Shown here piece by piece: positions 23,019 through 33,660 of a stretch of DNA of 64,000 nucleotides. A model generated the notes under the pieces. It was not told the DNA's origin. It was given only the letters and a program-made list of their open reading frames with translations, and ran no database searches. The position numbers and the translations under genes are program-made. The DNA lies in the NCBI GenBank assembly GCA_905221605.1, contig CAJNDS010000093.1, positions 122,389-186,388 of the forward strand, read 5' to 3'. Every line of letters starts with the position of its first letter. Within the stretch, counting starts at the first letter, position 1. This stretch comes from Symbiodinium natans (taxonomy: Eukaryota > Sar > Dinophyceae > Suessiales > Symbiodiniaceae).

Positions 23019-24122
23019 AGCTCGCAGTCATCAGTCGCTCAGCACCCGCATGAATGCCATGTCAGCTGCTTTGGTTGTGGGTCTGCAAACGTAGACTCGC
23101 CGTTTGTGTCAGGAATTCATCGTAGAATCTTGAACCAATTTTGCATGGCTCTGTCGTTTGTGAAGCATTGTGAAGCTGGGAGAACCTAGACCTAAGGCAA
23201 TAAGAAGTTGTGTCGTGAAACCTTGGCTCAGTTGTGTACCTGCCGTGTGCCTGCAGAGCTCAATCGACACATGGGCCATGAAACTCATGCCGGTGAACGC
23301 GCAGCTTTGCGTGTTTGCCCTTGGCAGCCCAGCACTGCAAGAACCCCTAGCAGTCCCTGGGCCACTCCCTTGGATCAGAGCATTTGTAGTTTGCCACCTC
23401 CGGCAACTTCCTTTACAATCCGTCGATCCGTCGCGGCCCATCGTGCTTGAGGTAAGAAAGGTCTGCGCTGCATCTGCACAACATTCTACAAGACTCTCAG
23501 CATGCTAGGGGTCAGAGTCTTACTGTCCCTTTATGTCCCTATATGTCCCTTTGATTCCCTTTGGCTCAAACGCCAAACGCTGTATCAGCTTTTTCTCAAT
23601 CTGCCCTTCCGGAGGCAAATGCAGCAGGGCGAGGCTTTGCAGAGCTCACTGGGCCCTAGGGCGGATGCCCTCAGAAAATGGAGTGCCGGATGGGACCCAG
23701 AGAGACATGATAGGTATTCTGCGCTATTGGTGGACTAGCGGCAAACGCGAGAACAGTCTGCCCTGATTATACACGGCTCAACAGGCAATACTGGCATTCC
23801 AGCTCCGACGCATGACGCATGAGACCATCTGTATGCTGTGCAGGATCTTGGCTTAGGCATGAAGCCGCCGCAATATGAACATGGTCATGTTGACTGTTTG
23901 GTCCATTGAGGATCCATGGGAAAGCGTTGCACGATGGCACCGTTAAACATGCTGTACAAGAGAAACAACAGTGGCGTCAGGATGCTGTGCGCACCTCGCC
24001 TCAGCACAGTCTTGGTACATCTTGGTACGCATGGCACGCAGCACAGTGCCAGAAGCCTCAGCAACATTGCATGCCGTAGTGCGTGAAGGTATCGTTCATG
24101 TCAGGTTCTTGTTCATGTTTGA
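23019..24122. other. Duplicated downstream flank of kinase gene 1
   Basis: Probable 3' UTR and intergenic DNA, shared with copy 2. Open frames here (for example 23170-23508) occur in both copies but show no motif and are interrupted differently, so they are not considered genes. A pyrimidine phrase TGTCCCTTTATGTCCCTATATGTCCC at about 23525-23552 is a minor local repeat. Confidence 0.5.
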
Positions 24123-24911
24123 ACCAAGCAGATGGCCACTTGCCGAACCACACTGGGCCTTCTCTCGTTCATGTTCGCGAGGTGATTGTTGTCCTGTTGT
24201 GGTCCATTGTAGGTTGCTGGTGCGACTGACGCCTTAAGCCTTCTGGTGGTCAGAGGTGTTGCTTTTGTGTTAGGCAGGCACATGTCACTGTTGATTCTTT
24301 ATGCTTGCTCGGATTGCTTGTTTTGCATGTATGATTCGTACAAAGACTGTTCGTGCTCTGAGGGTTATTTCATATTGTTTCAACCATTGCTTGCATCTCC
24401 AATGCTAGGATATGCCGCCCGACAAGTGCCAAGAGCATTCCACGCCAAGACCTCTCGGCAAGATCCCGAGAACACTCCCCCAGAAGCGACGCGAGGAGTA
24501 TCAAGGAGCATATGCGACGGGACATGACGGGACATCACGGGACCGAGGCGTGGGTAGTTGGAACGCCGCTGACGGCAAACTTGTTTTACTCCTCTTTTTG
24601 AAGTCTCGAGACGGCGACATCGGCGCGTACATGCACGTGACCGAGAGGGTCGTCGATTTCAACGTCTGCATGCATTCCGGCGCTCCGCCTGCTGCTCTCA
24701 GCGCCGGAACCCACTCCTGCAAGTGCTTGAGCAATTCATGAACTATTCGCTACGGCTTGTGCCAGTAGTACTACGATTATTGTGCACGTTTGTTCACAAC
24801 ATTTGTCTGCCCATCGTTTCTCACTTGTACATGGAATATGAGTATTCGTTTGTTCTTTAATTTTTCTGCTATGATGACGACGACTGCTACTGCTAGTGCT
24901 ACTGCTACTGC
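24123..24911. other. Spacer between the two duplicated blocks
   Basis: Unique ~790 bp with no counterpart after copy 2. A 109-codon frame at 24412-24741 (+) has no recognisable family. It ends in a small GCTACT/GACGAC microsatellite (24868-24912) that abuts the left edge of copy 2. Confidence 0.5.
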
Positions 24912-24973
24912 TAGGCTCTCCTGCTCGATTCCATCACAGCAGTTGAACGTGCCCCATCTCGGAGCATGCTGTG

Positions 24974-24985
24974 ATTTGGCTCAAG
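24974..24985 (+). promoter_or_regulatory. Relict spliced-leader 3' end upstream of kinase gene 2
   Basis: Same ATTTGGCTCAAG as at 20461-20472, duplicated with the block. The relic therefore predates the duplication. Confidence 0.6.
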
Positions 24986-25053
24986 CGATTTGAAGCAGCC
25001 TTTGGCAAGCTCCTTGCGGCCGTGGTGCAGATCGAACGTCGAACGCTGGCAAG

Positions 25054-27264
25054 ATGCAACACTTGCACATGCCAACCCCTGTTGCAGGCTACCCTCAAGG
25101 GGGGCCTCAGGGGGGTCCCAGCCGCCCTGCCACGCCAGTGCCAGACATGCGCAGGTTGTATGGGCTTCAGGGTCAGGCTTCTGCACCACCCAAGCGCAGC
25201 TCATCTCCGGGGCATGCTGCCTTTGCATATCATCTTCCGCAGTTCCAACAAGTCCAACCCGAGGCTCCTATGCCCAGGCCGATCGACCCATCAGAGCTCG
25301 TGAAGGGCCAGCAGTTGGATTATTGGAGCGACCATTTCCAGTGCTGGATGCCAGCCATTATCACGGATGTGAACAATGAGTCAGGCGGCGTTTGCCTCAA
25401 TGTCAAACCAAATGCCTTCATCAGCCGATCCGATCAACGACGGAAAATTCGTTCGAGGACCATCCCCAATGCTCAGCAGGTGGCAACAGCTCAGAGCATT
25501 GTGCAGCAGGAACAGGTGGAGCCAGTTGCAGAGCAAATCTTTGTCAGCGCGGCAAAATCAAAGGACCGCCCCATCCCTGCAGAGCAAGTGCCACATTTGG
25601 GTGCATACTTGGATGGTCTGCTCGGGCTTGTGGGCTCCCAAGTCCATCTGACACAGTCCCGAAGTGGGTCGGGCCTGGTGCTGGATGAGTTCAAAAGGGT
25701 CTTCTGGGAGCTTCTGCAGCTGCAGCAGGAGATTTCCGTGCAAGCGATCCCTCGGTTCTCCATTGATTCCTTTAAGGAAGGAGACCCCTGGAAGAAGTAC
25801 ACCAAAGGCAAGGAACTTGGGCATGGCACCTATGGCTTTGTGTACCTGGCGAACGACAAGCACTCGAAACAGGTACGAGCTGTTAAAGAGATCTCCAAAG
25901 AAAAGCTGCATGGTGACATGCAGGCAATGAAGAAGGAAATCGAGAACCTGACGCACCTCGACCACCCTCACATTCTCAAGCTCTATGAGGTCTACAGCAC
26001 ACAGGACGATGTGTTCCTAGTGACAGATTTCTGTCCAGGTGGAGAGCTGCATGGCCACATTTCAAACGCGAAGAAAACTCGCCAGGATATTCCTATGCCA
26101 TGGATTGCTGAAGCTATGCAACAGCTGATGCAGGCGATTTGCCACATCCATGTCCGGGGAATCATTCATTTGGATGTGAAGTCGCAGAACATAATGCTAA
26201 TGCCCAGCCAGAAGACAGCAGCGTTCTTCGGCAAAGGGGATGCTAAAGATGCCAAGTGCTCAACCTTCAACTCCAAGCCCCATGTGGTAGTCATTGACCT
26301 GGGGATTGCCATGCACTTCAAGCCTGGGGACTATCGAGGAAATCGTCCCATGGGCACGCCCATGACCATGGCTCCAGAGGTTTGGTGGGGTGAAATCACT
26401 CCCGAAGCTGATGTCTTCAGCTGCGGTTGTGTTTTCTTTGAGCTTCTTTGTGGGGAGATGCCCTTTCGAGTCAAGTTCGCAGGAAACTTTGATGATGTTG
26501 TGAAGTTCTGGCGGCAGAAGCCGCGACCTGCGTGGCAGTACGTCTCTGGCGCATCCAGGGATGTCAAGGACCTCCTAGAAGGCATGTTGTTGCAGGAGCG
26601 CCAGCGTCGCCCATCAGCATCTCAGTGTCTGGCTAGCAAGTTCTTGAAAGATGCATCCGCCCCGAAGCAGACTGGCAGTCTCAATGAGTCCAGCCGGCAA
26701 AGGCTGATCAAGCGCCTGGCTTCCGTTCATTGCCGATCCGTACTCTACAAGAACATCGCCATGAAGATTGCGCAGGATTGGCCGCCTAACCAGATGCCGA
26801 CCTTCAAGCAACTTTTCAACGAGTTCGATGTGCACGGGAATGGCTCACTGGCGACAGAGTCCCTGAAGGCCACCCTGATGAAGCACGGGGTCGACGAGGC
26901 CGAGGCAAGCCGCGCTGCTGTGGCCATGAACTTGAGCCAAGACAAGGACGCCATCAATTGGACTGAGTTTGTGGCAGCCTGCATCGACCTGAGCCAGCCA
27001 GAGTTCGAGCCCAAGATCTTCAAAATCTTCCAGGATGCCGACGCTGACAGGGACAACTTGCTTGCAGCTTCGGATCTGATGAACACTTTCCCACAAGGAA
27101 ATAAGTACTCCTTGGAAACAGCGGCCACTGTCTTCAGGGACCTCACAGGAAGAGATGCACAGAAAGACCGAGGTGCGCGCATGGATTGGAGCACCTTCTA
27201 CAAGCATTTGCAAAGCTGTGCTTTGAACGGTGTCGAGGAGCCAGTTTTGGCCAAGACGCAGTGA
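25054..27264 (+). CDS. CDPK-like kinase copy 2, truncated at residue 736 by a nonsense codon
   Basis: Identical in plan to the gene at 20541 as far as the end of the EF-hand-like region. The tryptophan codon 737 (TGG) is TGA at 27262-27264, so translation ends before the linker and UBA-like tail. The frame beyond stays open and intact to a TGA at 27529-27531, so the loss is recent or tolerated. Other visible amino-acid changes are few and conservative: Ala to Val near residue 165, Arg to Lys in the kinase insert, Arg to His in the EF region, and in the untranslated remainder Val to Ile, Ser to Gly and Arg to Lys. Most other differences are silent, which suggests the kinase part was under constraint after duplication. 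It may be a working kinase without its UBA-like tail, or an early pseudogene. An assembly or sequencing error at one base cannot be excluded. Confidence 0.85.
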   Translation: MQHLHMPTPVAGYPQGGPQGGPSRPATPVPDMRRLYGLQGQASAPPKRSSSPGHAAFAYHLPQFQQVQPEAPMPRPIDPSELVKGQQLDYWSDHFQCWMPAIITDVNNESGGVCLNVKPNAFISRSDQRRKIRSRTIPNAQQVATAQSIVQQEQVEPVAEQIFVSAAKSKDRPIPAEQVPHLGAYLDGLLGLVGSQVHLTQSRSGSGLVLDEFKRVFWELLQLQQEISVQAIPRFSIDSFKEGDPWKKYTKGKELGHGTYGFVYLANDKHSKQVRAVKEISKEKLHGDMQAMKKEIENLTHLDHPHILKLYEVYSTQDDVFLVTDFCPGGELHGHISNAKKTRQDIPMPWIAEAMQQLMQAICHIHVRGIIHLDVKSQNIMLMPSQKTAAFFGKGDAKDAKCSTFNSKPHVVVIDLGIAMHFKPGDYRGNRPMGTPMTMAPEVWWGEITPEADVFSCGCVFFELLCGEMPFRVKFAGNFDDVVKFWRQKPRPAWQYVSGASRDVKDLLEGMLLQERQRRPSASQCLASKFLKDASAPKQTGSLNESSRQRLIKRLASVHCRSVLYKNIAMKIAQDWPPNQMPTFKQLFNEFDVHGNGSLATESLKATLMKHGVDEAEASRAAVAMNLSQDKDAINWTEFVAACIDLSQPEFEPKIFKIFQDADADRDNLLAASDLMNTFPQGNKYSLETAATVFRDLTGRDAQKDRGARMDWSTFYKHLQSCALNGVEEPVLAKTQ

Positions 27265-27531
27265 GACGTCTTCATCGGTGGTGTGACAGATGCGATCACC
27301 AACGTCACTGGTGCATACTTCTCAAACGAGGCCAAGCCACAAAAATCGGGGAACGGTGCCATCCGATTCCCTGGGGAGTGCATCCCGCAGAGCATGGAGG
27401 ACATGCTGAAGACCTTGGCAGACATGGGCTTCACGGACCGCGAGCTCAACAGGAGCATCATCAATGAGAAGGGTGGTTCTTTGAGCGACGACGTGATCGA
27501 CGCAATCATGCAGCGCGGCTCAGGCAAATGA
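27265..27531 (+). pseudogene. Untranslated remnant encoding the UBA-like tail of kinase copy 2
   Basis: In the same frame as the preceding gene and without further stops. It keeps the 'LADMGFTDRELN' UBA-like core and ends with the same terminal codons as copy 1 apart from two substitutions. It would be translated only if the TGA were read through or the base is an error. A separate start at an internal codon is unlikely. Confidence 0.7.
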
Positions 27532-29258
27532 AGCTCGCAGTCATCAGTCGCTCAGCACCCGCGTGAATGCCATGTCAGCTGCTTTGGTTGTGGGTCTGCA
27601 AACGTAGACTCGCCGTTTGTGTAAGGAATTCATCGTAGAATCTTGAACCAATTTTGCATGGCTCTGTCGTTTGTGAAGCATTGTGAAGCTGGGAGAACCT
27701 AGACCCAAGGCAAGAAGAAGTTGTGTCGTGAAACCTTGGCTCAGTTGTGTACCTGCCGTGTGCCTGCAGAGCTCAATCGACACATGGGCCATGAAACTCA
27801 TGCCGGTGAACGCGCAGCTTTGCGTGTTTGCCCTTGGCAGCCCAGCACTGCAAGAACCCCTAGCAGTCCCTGGGCCACTCCCTTGGATCAGAGCATCTGT
27901 AGTTTGCCATTTCCGGCAACTTCCTTTACAATCCGTCGATCCGTCGCGGTCCATCGCGCTTGAGGTAAGAAAGGTCTGCGCTGCATCTGCACAACATTTT
28001 ACAAGACTCTCAGCATGCCAGCCTTGGGGTCAAGCCTTGCCTGCCCTCTTGGAGTCTTACTGTCCCTTTATGTCCCTATATGTCCCTTTGATTCCCTTTG
28101 GCTCAAACGCCAATCTGCCCATCCGGACGCAAATGCAACAGGGCGAGGCTTTGCAGAGCTGACTGGGCCCTAGGGCTGATGCCCTCAGAAAATGGAGTGC
28201 CGGATGGGACCCAGAGAGACATGATAGGTATTCTGCCATGAACCGGAGCTTCTACAGCTAGTGGTGGACTAGCGGCAAACGCGAGAACGGTCTTCCCTGA
28301 TTATACGTGGCTCAACAGGCAATACTGGCACGCCAGCTCCGACGCATGACGCATGAGACCCTCTGTATGCTGTGCAAGATCTTCGCTTAGGCATGCAACC
28401 TCCGCAATATGAACCTGGTAATGTTGACTGTTTGGTCCATTGAGGATCCATGGGAAAGCGTTGCACGATGGCACCGTTAAACATGCTGTACAAGAGAAAC
28501 AACAGTGGCGTCAGGATGCTGTGCGCACCTCGCCTCAGCACGGCCTTATTACATCTTGCACGCCGCACACTGCCAGAAGCCTTAGCGCGTGAAGGTATCG
28601 TTCATGTCAGGTTCTTGTTCATGTCTAAACTCAGCAGCGGGCCATAGCATTTTCGCCTTCTTTGTGGTCACCGCTGGCAGAAGCAGGAGGCATCAAGTGT
28701 GCAATTGCAGTAAAAGCAGTAGCATTGCGGTAGGGTCATGTAAGATGTTCAATGCTCAGCCATCGCTCTGGGCAGGCATGGTTGTCGGTACAATACCGAG
28801 CGAAGCCTTGCCGGCTCTCGTGTTGCGGCCGCAGTCATTTGATGCGGCCGCTGTGCACTGAACCTCTGAGTTGAAGCCTAGCTGCGACCAGGTTGCTGGA
28901 GGTGTCGCTTGGCTGCAGCTGGGGTTTCGAGTGGATTTGGGAGAAGCTGAGTTCCCAAAGTCAAGAAATCAGTAATCAGTGCCGAGCGTGTGATAAAGGG
29001 TCACAAGCACGCCACAGTCTGAGAGCATTTCCATCTCATAGCTGATGTGCCAGATTCGCAATCGTAGTAGCAACGGTAAAAATGAGAATGGCAATGGCAA
29101 TGGTAATTAATACTACAAATGATAGTGATAGTTGTAGAAGCAGTGTGAGTGATTCAGACTCGCAGTAAGTAACAGTCGTGGTCGTAACAGTACTTGTAAC
29201 GGAAGCTATATTTGCAGTAGTAGCACGAACTTTTTGCGATGTTTGGCTGTGGCCGCTC

Positions 29259-29259
<1 letters not shown>
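27532..29259. other. Flank of kinase copy 2 and unassigned sequence
   Basis: To 28625 this is the duplicated downstream flank. From there to the C run no gene was recognised; 29060-29220 is a degenerate AAT/GGC/AGT-type simple sequence. Confidence 0.4.

Positions 29260-29289
<30 letters not shown>
29260..29289. repeat. Poly-C run (30 bases)
   Basis: Homopolymer C run, immediately followed by ACTCCCCC. The exact length is unreliable in any sequencing technology. Confidence 0.85.
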
Positions 29290-30699
29290 ACTCCCCCATG
29301 ATAGCTGACGCCAAGAGATTATTCGTCAGCGTTTTGACCGCTGTGGGGGCTGCTGTGGGGGCTGCACCTCCCAGTCTCGGAAACAAGCAGGAAACCAAGA
29401 AAACAACCTGCATCATGTGACGGTCGTCACGCGGCGAATTCTACACAAAGCCAAAGGGTAGCCTGCGAACACGCCAGGCGGGCATTGTGGCTGCCATTGC
29501 ACCTTTGTGGCATTTGTGCGCGCTCGCGACTACGCATGCGAGCTGTCCCACGGGGCATGCATAACATCATTAGGGGCTGACGTTCTGAGGTTTTCGTACT
29601 GAGCGGTGCTTCATCGCAGCCCACCTCCTGGGACAAAGAAGCCCGAGAGGCTACCTGCTGGCCACCTGTAGTTTTGTATTTGGTGCAAAAATTTGGGTGC
29701 GAGGACGAGACGGAGAATTTAGTGCAAGCGACAGAAGGCCATACAGATGATGGAAGGGTGTTGATGGGGTGTTGTCTGTGCTAGCCGGGCAGCGATCCAT
29801 CTATCGACAGCTGCAGGTGAAACTCAGCAGGAGCCCTCGGAGCCGACGGAGATTCAAGAAAGTCAAGAAGCTTCCGGGCAGCAAACGGCCGTTTAACAGA
29901 GAGAGCGCTAGAGTCCGCGACAGTGTGTCCGGGCAGGGCCAGAAGGACAAGGAGCAACGCAACCAACCAGAGTGGCTCGGATGTCTGCATTTTGGTGCTT
30001 TACCGGCTGTACTCAATTTGCAATTGTGGAGCTCAAAGCTGAGGCCTCTGAGGATTCGTCAAGGAAAGCTGAAGCCAGAAGAGGAGGCCAAATTGGGGCA
30101 AATGGGTTCAAATGCACAGCGCGCAAGCAAAGCTCATCACAGCAAAGCGCACAGAAGCAGTCAAGAGACGAGTGAGATTGTGCATCGAACGCCAGGCCAC
30201 GTTTCGCCAAGGCGTGGCTAACCTAACGCCAGAGTCCAAACAAGTCATCAAGGAATGGATGGAGTTGCGACTTGGCAACATCACATTGCGAGCACCCGCG
30301 GCAAGCACAAACGTTCTCTGCTCCGCTTGCCCCACTTGTTTTTCGGAAGAGCTATCATGTTAACGCTCCGGGACCCGCCTCGACCGCCCGCCGCCGGGGG
30401 CCTGCCGCCACCGCAGCGACCAGGATGGGCAAAAGCAAAACAAGGGTAAGACAGGGGAGTGGCAACTTGGTCGTGGACAGGGGCAGGGGGGGCTGCCCGA
30501 CAGCCCTATGATCGCCCCCTGGTCCTGATGCACCGTCCGCTCCCGGACTGTGTCGGCTACCAGGTGCAGACACAGCCTGAAGCCGGTATGCCCTCCCCTC
30601 CCTGGTCAGCAAGTGGGGCAAGCTTCCCTGCCCGCTCTCCCGTCCCGAGGCAGCCTCCACTCTGGCGGCTCGAAGGAAGGGACAGGGGAGAGAAGCAGA
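29290..30699. other. Unassigned stretch
   Basis: Frames at 29769-30221 and 30112-30363 (+) are Lys/Arg/Ser-rich without family motifs. 30360-30420 is very GC-rich. No gene is called. Confidence 0.35.
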
Positions 30700-30895
30700 G
30701 AGCGAGGCAAGTAGGGCAAGGTGGGCAAGTGGCATGAATGTTAGCAGTGCAGATAGAGCAAGTGGGGCAACTCGGGCAGCGGCACCGGTTCCGCATCCAG
30801 ACCGCTGCAAGTGGGGCAAGCGCGGGCAAGCGCGGGCAAGCGCGGGCAAGTGTGGGTAAACGCGAGCAGGGCAAGTACGGGCAAGTGGCAGAAAT
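30700..30895. repeat. GGGCAAGT/GCGGGCAAGC minisatellite
   Basis: The word GGGCAAG recurs about fifteen times at spacing of 8-10 bases. The clearest part is three exact GCGGGCAAGC units around 30810-30848. Outer copies are scattered and decayed. Confidence 0.7.
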
Positions 30896-31967
30896 CAGCC
30901 AGCGGTGCAGGTTTTCACGCACACTTTAGCCTCAGGATTGGCCGTGACAGCTATGATGTGCCACGCAGCACTGTTGGGATGTTTTTCATCCGAGGACAGA
31001 GAAGGGCGACACCTGGGCCTTGCTGGGCGTGAATTGCATGCTTCTGGTTTTCGTCGCAGGCACGGTGATCCTTCTGTAACTTGAGACTCGGATGCACGCC
31101 TGAATTGCCTGCACCCTCTTGGTCAAGTGTGGCTCCAAAGAAGCCTTGTATTGCATGCTTCCAACAGATATCCCTTTCTGCTCGGCTTCAGACTTACATC
31201 TGGCGGAGGTTTGCTGGCGCTTGCAGTCGCGGCAATCGTAGGCGGACCTCTGCGGAAGGTTTGAGTTACATTCGTACGTAAAATGCAAAACCTAGAATTC
31301 AAAGTCTTCCGTCAATCAGCGGTGGTGGGACTGTATTCGTGCTTAGATAGAGACAGTCTTAACCTGATTTGCACCGCATGACTTCCACAGTGCATGCTTT
31401 AGATGGTTTTCTTCCAGGCGGCTTGCAAATCAATATCTTCGACGTGCATGTCTGGAGTTTCATGGTTGCAAATTGCCCTTGCGGAATGGTGCTGGCAGCA
31501 GGCTGCAGGTCCCAGCTAGATGCCAAGGAGATGGTTATGCCAAGCTGCAAATTGCCATGCAACAGGGCGCATGGCCACGGCAGCTACCTGTCCCTCGGGT
31601 CCAAGGAACGAGAAGCACTGTCGTAATTACCGAGTGTTTCTCGCTCATGCAACGCCGGAGTTTCTTTGGTGCCATTGCAGCCTTCGAGTGGTTCTTGAGG
31701 CGAAGCCGCAGCCACCTCAACTTCATCATGATGTGGCCGAGCTGTAGTCTCCGACTCATGGACCTGGACAGGAAGGAAAGAAAGAAGATGGCAAGCATTG
31801 ACACGTAGACCTGACTTTAAATGTGAATGCGGAAGTTAAGTGTTTCTTGGAAGTGTGTGCGCAGGGGGTGAAGCCCTTTCGCCCGCCCGCCTAACCACTG
31901 AAGCCAAGCTTAAGCCCCAATGAAACACCAGACACGTAGCACCATGCTCCCTCATCACTCTTATAGT
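30896..31967. other. Unassigned stretch
   Basis: Short overlapping frames only (for example 31473-31808), without motifs. Confidence 0.35.
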
Positions 31968-32130
31968 TGCTCTCCTTCTCCCCCCCCTCCCCCCCCTCCC
32001 CTCCCCCCCGCCCCCGCCCCCTCCCCCCGTCCCCTCCCTCCACCCCCTCATTCCGCCCCCTCCCGCCCCCTCCCCTCGCCCCCTCCCCCCCCCCCCACCC
32101 CCTCCCCTCTGCCCTTTTGCTTCCCTCCCT
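31968..32130. repeat. Pyrimidine tract rich in CCCCTCC
   Basis: About 160 bases almost purely C and T on the + strand (G/A on the other). It reads as poly-Pro/Ser in + frames and poly-Gly/Arg in minus frames, so the long frames over it are artefacts. Confidence 0.85.
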
Positions 32131-32687
32131 CTTTCTGGAGACCAGCCCCCACAAAGTCCTCCAGAGTTTCCAGGAGAGTAGTCCTGGAACACCTACCCCC
32201 TCCAATAACATCCCCGCATAGAACTCATTTGCCCCGGCAAAAACTTGAGAGAGAATTCAGCTTGGGGTTTGACCTAAGTAATTTCTGGCTTGGACCTCTT
32301 TGTTTCCTCTTTCCTTGATTTATGTGTCTGTATCTGGCCCAGATGTCACTTCCCAATCAATACCCGTATAAGTAGATGGGCCCGCGCTTTTCCATGCTTG
32401 TTCTACTCTTGCCGTTTCTTCTATGTACCTTAAGGGCAGGAAGTGTTTCACAACTCACACCAAAGCGGTTTTGTGTGCACATGTGAGCACGAACAAAAGG
32501 TCGGAAGCCAGCACAGTGTTGCGTCAGCTGTTGCGGTTGCTGATATCAACGCATGGACTTCGCTTTGTGCTTTGCTTGAGCCAGACTTATGGTGAGTTAT
32601 CCGGGCCAAAGCTGCGATGCCATCGCTTAGAGGCCATGTGGATGCGGATGCTTGCCTTCTTCCTGTGGGTTGAAAGCAGATGTGAAG
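32131..32687. other. Unassigned stretch before the sushi-like exon
   Basis: No motif was recognised; the last part is open in the frame of the following exon candidate. Confidence 0.35.
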
Positions 32688-32883
32688 GAGACTGCCTGGC
32701 TCCGAAAGTCCGGTGGTCTCCACCAGCTGGTGCTTGCTGGGAGTTTTCGGAGATTCCGGACTTACTGTCGATGGTGCCAGATGGGGCTCGCTGCACACCT
32801 CGCTGCGCGATTGGCTACACGGCATCGGAGACATCATTGCTGTGCAAGTCTGGACAGCTGACGCCTCTCACCTTCAGCTGCAC
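32688..32883 (+). CDS. Candidate exon encoding one sushi/CCP-like cysteine module
   Basis: The frame reads Cys-Leu-Ala-Pro, then after ~25 residues 'DGARCTPRCAIGYTAS' and 'LLCKSGQLTPLTFSC'. This spacing (Gly-x-x-Cys-x3-Cys-x2-Gly-Tyr, then Leu-x-Cys-x-x-Gly-x-Leu-x-Pro-x-x-Phe-x-Cys) is typical of the sushi-like modules repeated in many dinoflagellate extracellular or surface proteins. An AG|G acceptor lies at 32686-32687 and a possible GC donor near 32884. No neighbouring module or signal peptide was found, so this may be an orphan exon, part of a gene with distant exons, or a relic. Confidence 0.4.
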
Positions 32884-33410
32884 GCCGCATGCTTCGCGCG
32901 CGCAACAAGATCTTGCTGCCCCATCCACTTTGGCCATTTCACGATGCATGGAGAACATCTCGTATTGCGGGAAGAAGGCAAGGCATTAGACAACGGTTTG
33001 GCCATAATCGAGCAGATGTTGTAGATGCTGTTCATCGTGGGAGCACACACACACGCACACACTCCTGCGAGCTTCCCTTTCAGAGGTCAAAGAAACATGT
33101 AGCCACAGGGGGCAGTCATGAACCCTGACATGATGATTTTGTACGTACCTGCCAGAAGGTACGGGGAACGGCATCCTAAACAGATTACAAACCGCATGTT
33201 AAATTGACAAATGCAGGTACACCATCCACTGACTTGCCATAGCTTCGTTGGGCTAGATAGGCATATCAGATCCAGTCCCCCTGCATCGAAAAGTTGCAAG
33301 CCTGAACGGCTGGAAGGATAAGCAGAAAGCTAATCCTTGGGAACAGGTGTTCCCATGTTGATGGGGTAGTTCGATGCACAACATCTTCGTGACAAGGCTT
33401 GTCCCACCAG
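32884..33410. other. Unassigned stretch
   Basis: Contains a short CA repeat near 33045-33062. No further sushi-like exon was found. Confidence 0.35.
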
Positions 33411-33660
33411 ATTCGGCTCAAATTTTCCTAGTGTCCCATTACATAGGACAATGTCCCACTACGAAGAATCAAAATTTGTTTAGTGTCCCACCATATAGGA
33501 CTTAAATGTCCGTAGCATTCCACGAAATAGGGTCTAATTTTGCTTAAAGACTATCAAAACTTGCTCAGTGTCCCATAATACAGAATCCAAATTTATTTAG
33601 TATCCCATGAAAAAGGACCTAAATTAGTATCCCACCATATAGTGTCTACACGTTTTGTGC
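33411..33660. repeat. Degenerate direct repeats (AGTGTCCCANNATATAGGACNNAAAT)
   Basis: At least six diverged copies of a 25-60-base A/T-rich phrase, each with GTGTCCCA or GTATCCCA followed by ATAGGA/ATAGTG and AAATT. Non-coding. Confidence 0.7.

Larger units (their letters stand above)
20399..24122 (+). repeat. Direct duplication, copy 1 (~3.7 kb)
   Basis: Homology to copy 2 (24912-28625, offset 4513 at the start) begins at TAGGCTCTCCTG and ends near 24122. It covers 142 bp upstream of the kinase start codon, the whole gene and about 1.1 kb downstream. Coding parts differ by roughly 20 bases over 2.5 kb by eye. The downstream part has more substitutions and several small indels (for example near 23510-23580 and 23730). 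Flanking and intergenic DNA are copied too, so this was a DNA-level duplication. Confidence 0.95.
24912..28625 (+). repeat. Direct duplication, copy 2 (~3.7 kb)
   Basis: Counterpart of 20399-24122 in the same orientation. The left junction shares TAGG with the microsatellite preceding it, so microhomology or slippage at the CTACTG repeat may have set the breakpoint. Compared with copy 1 it has an extra segment near 28020-28055 and lacks part of the 23575-23610 segment. Confidence 0.93.

Noticed and set aside
23556-23570. TTTGGCTCAA, another partial spliced-leader match (also near 28099)
   Set aside because: Ten bases only, ends A instead of G, and lies downstream of the kinase gene next to a TGTCCC(T) repeat without a following gene; chance or duplication is enough.
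27262-27264. TGA in kinase copy 2 read as selenocysteine or tryptophan
   Set aside because: The same codon is TGG in copy 1 and TGA ends other genes here (for example at 23016 and 50830), so recoding is not supported.
31836-32318. Gly/Arg-rich minus and Pro-rich plus frames
   Set aside because: They come from the CCCCTCC pyrimidine tract.
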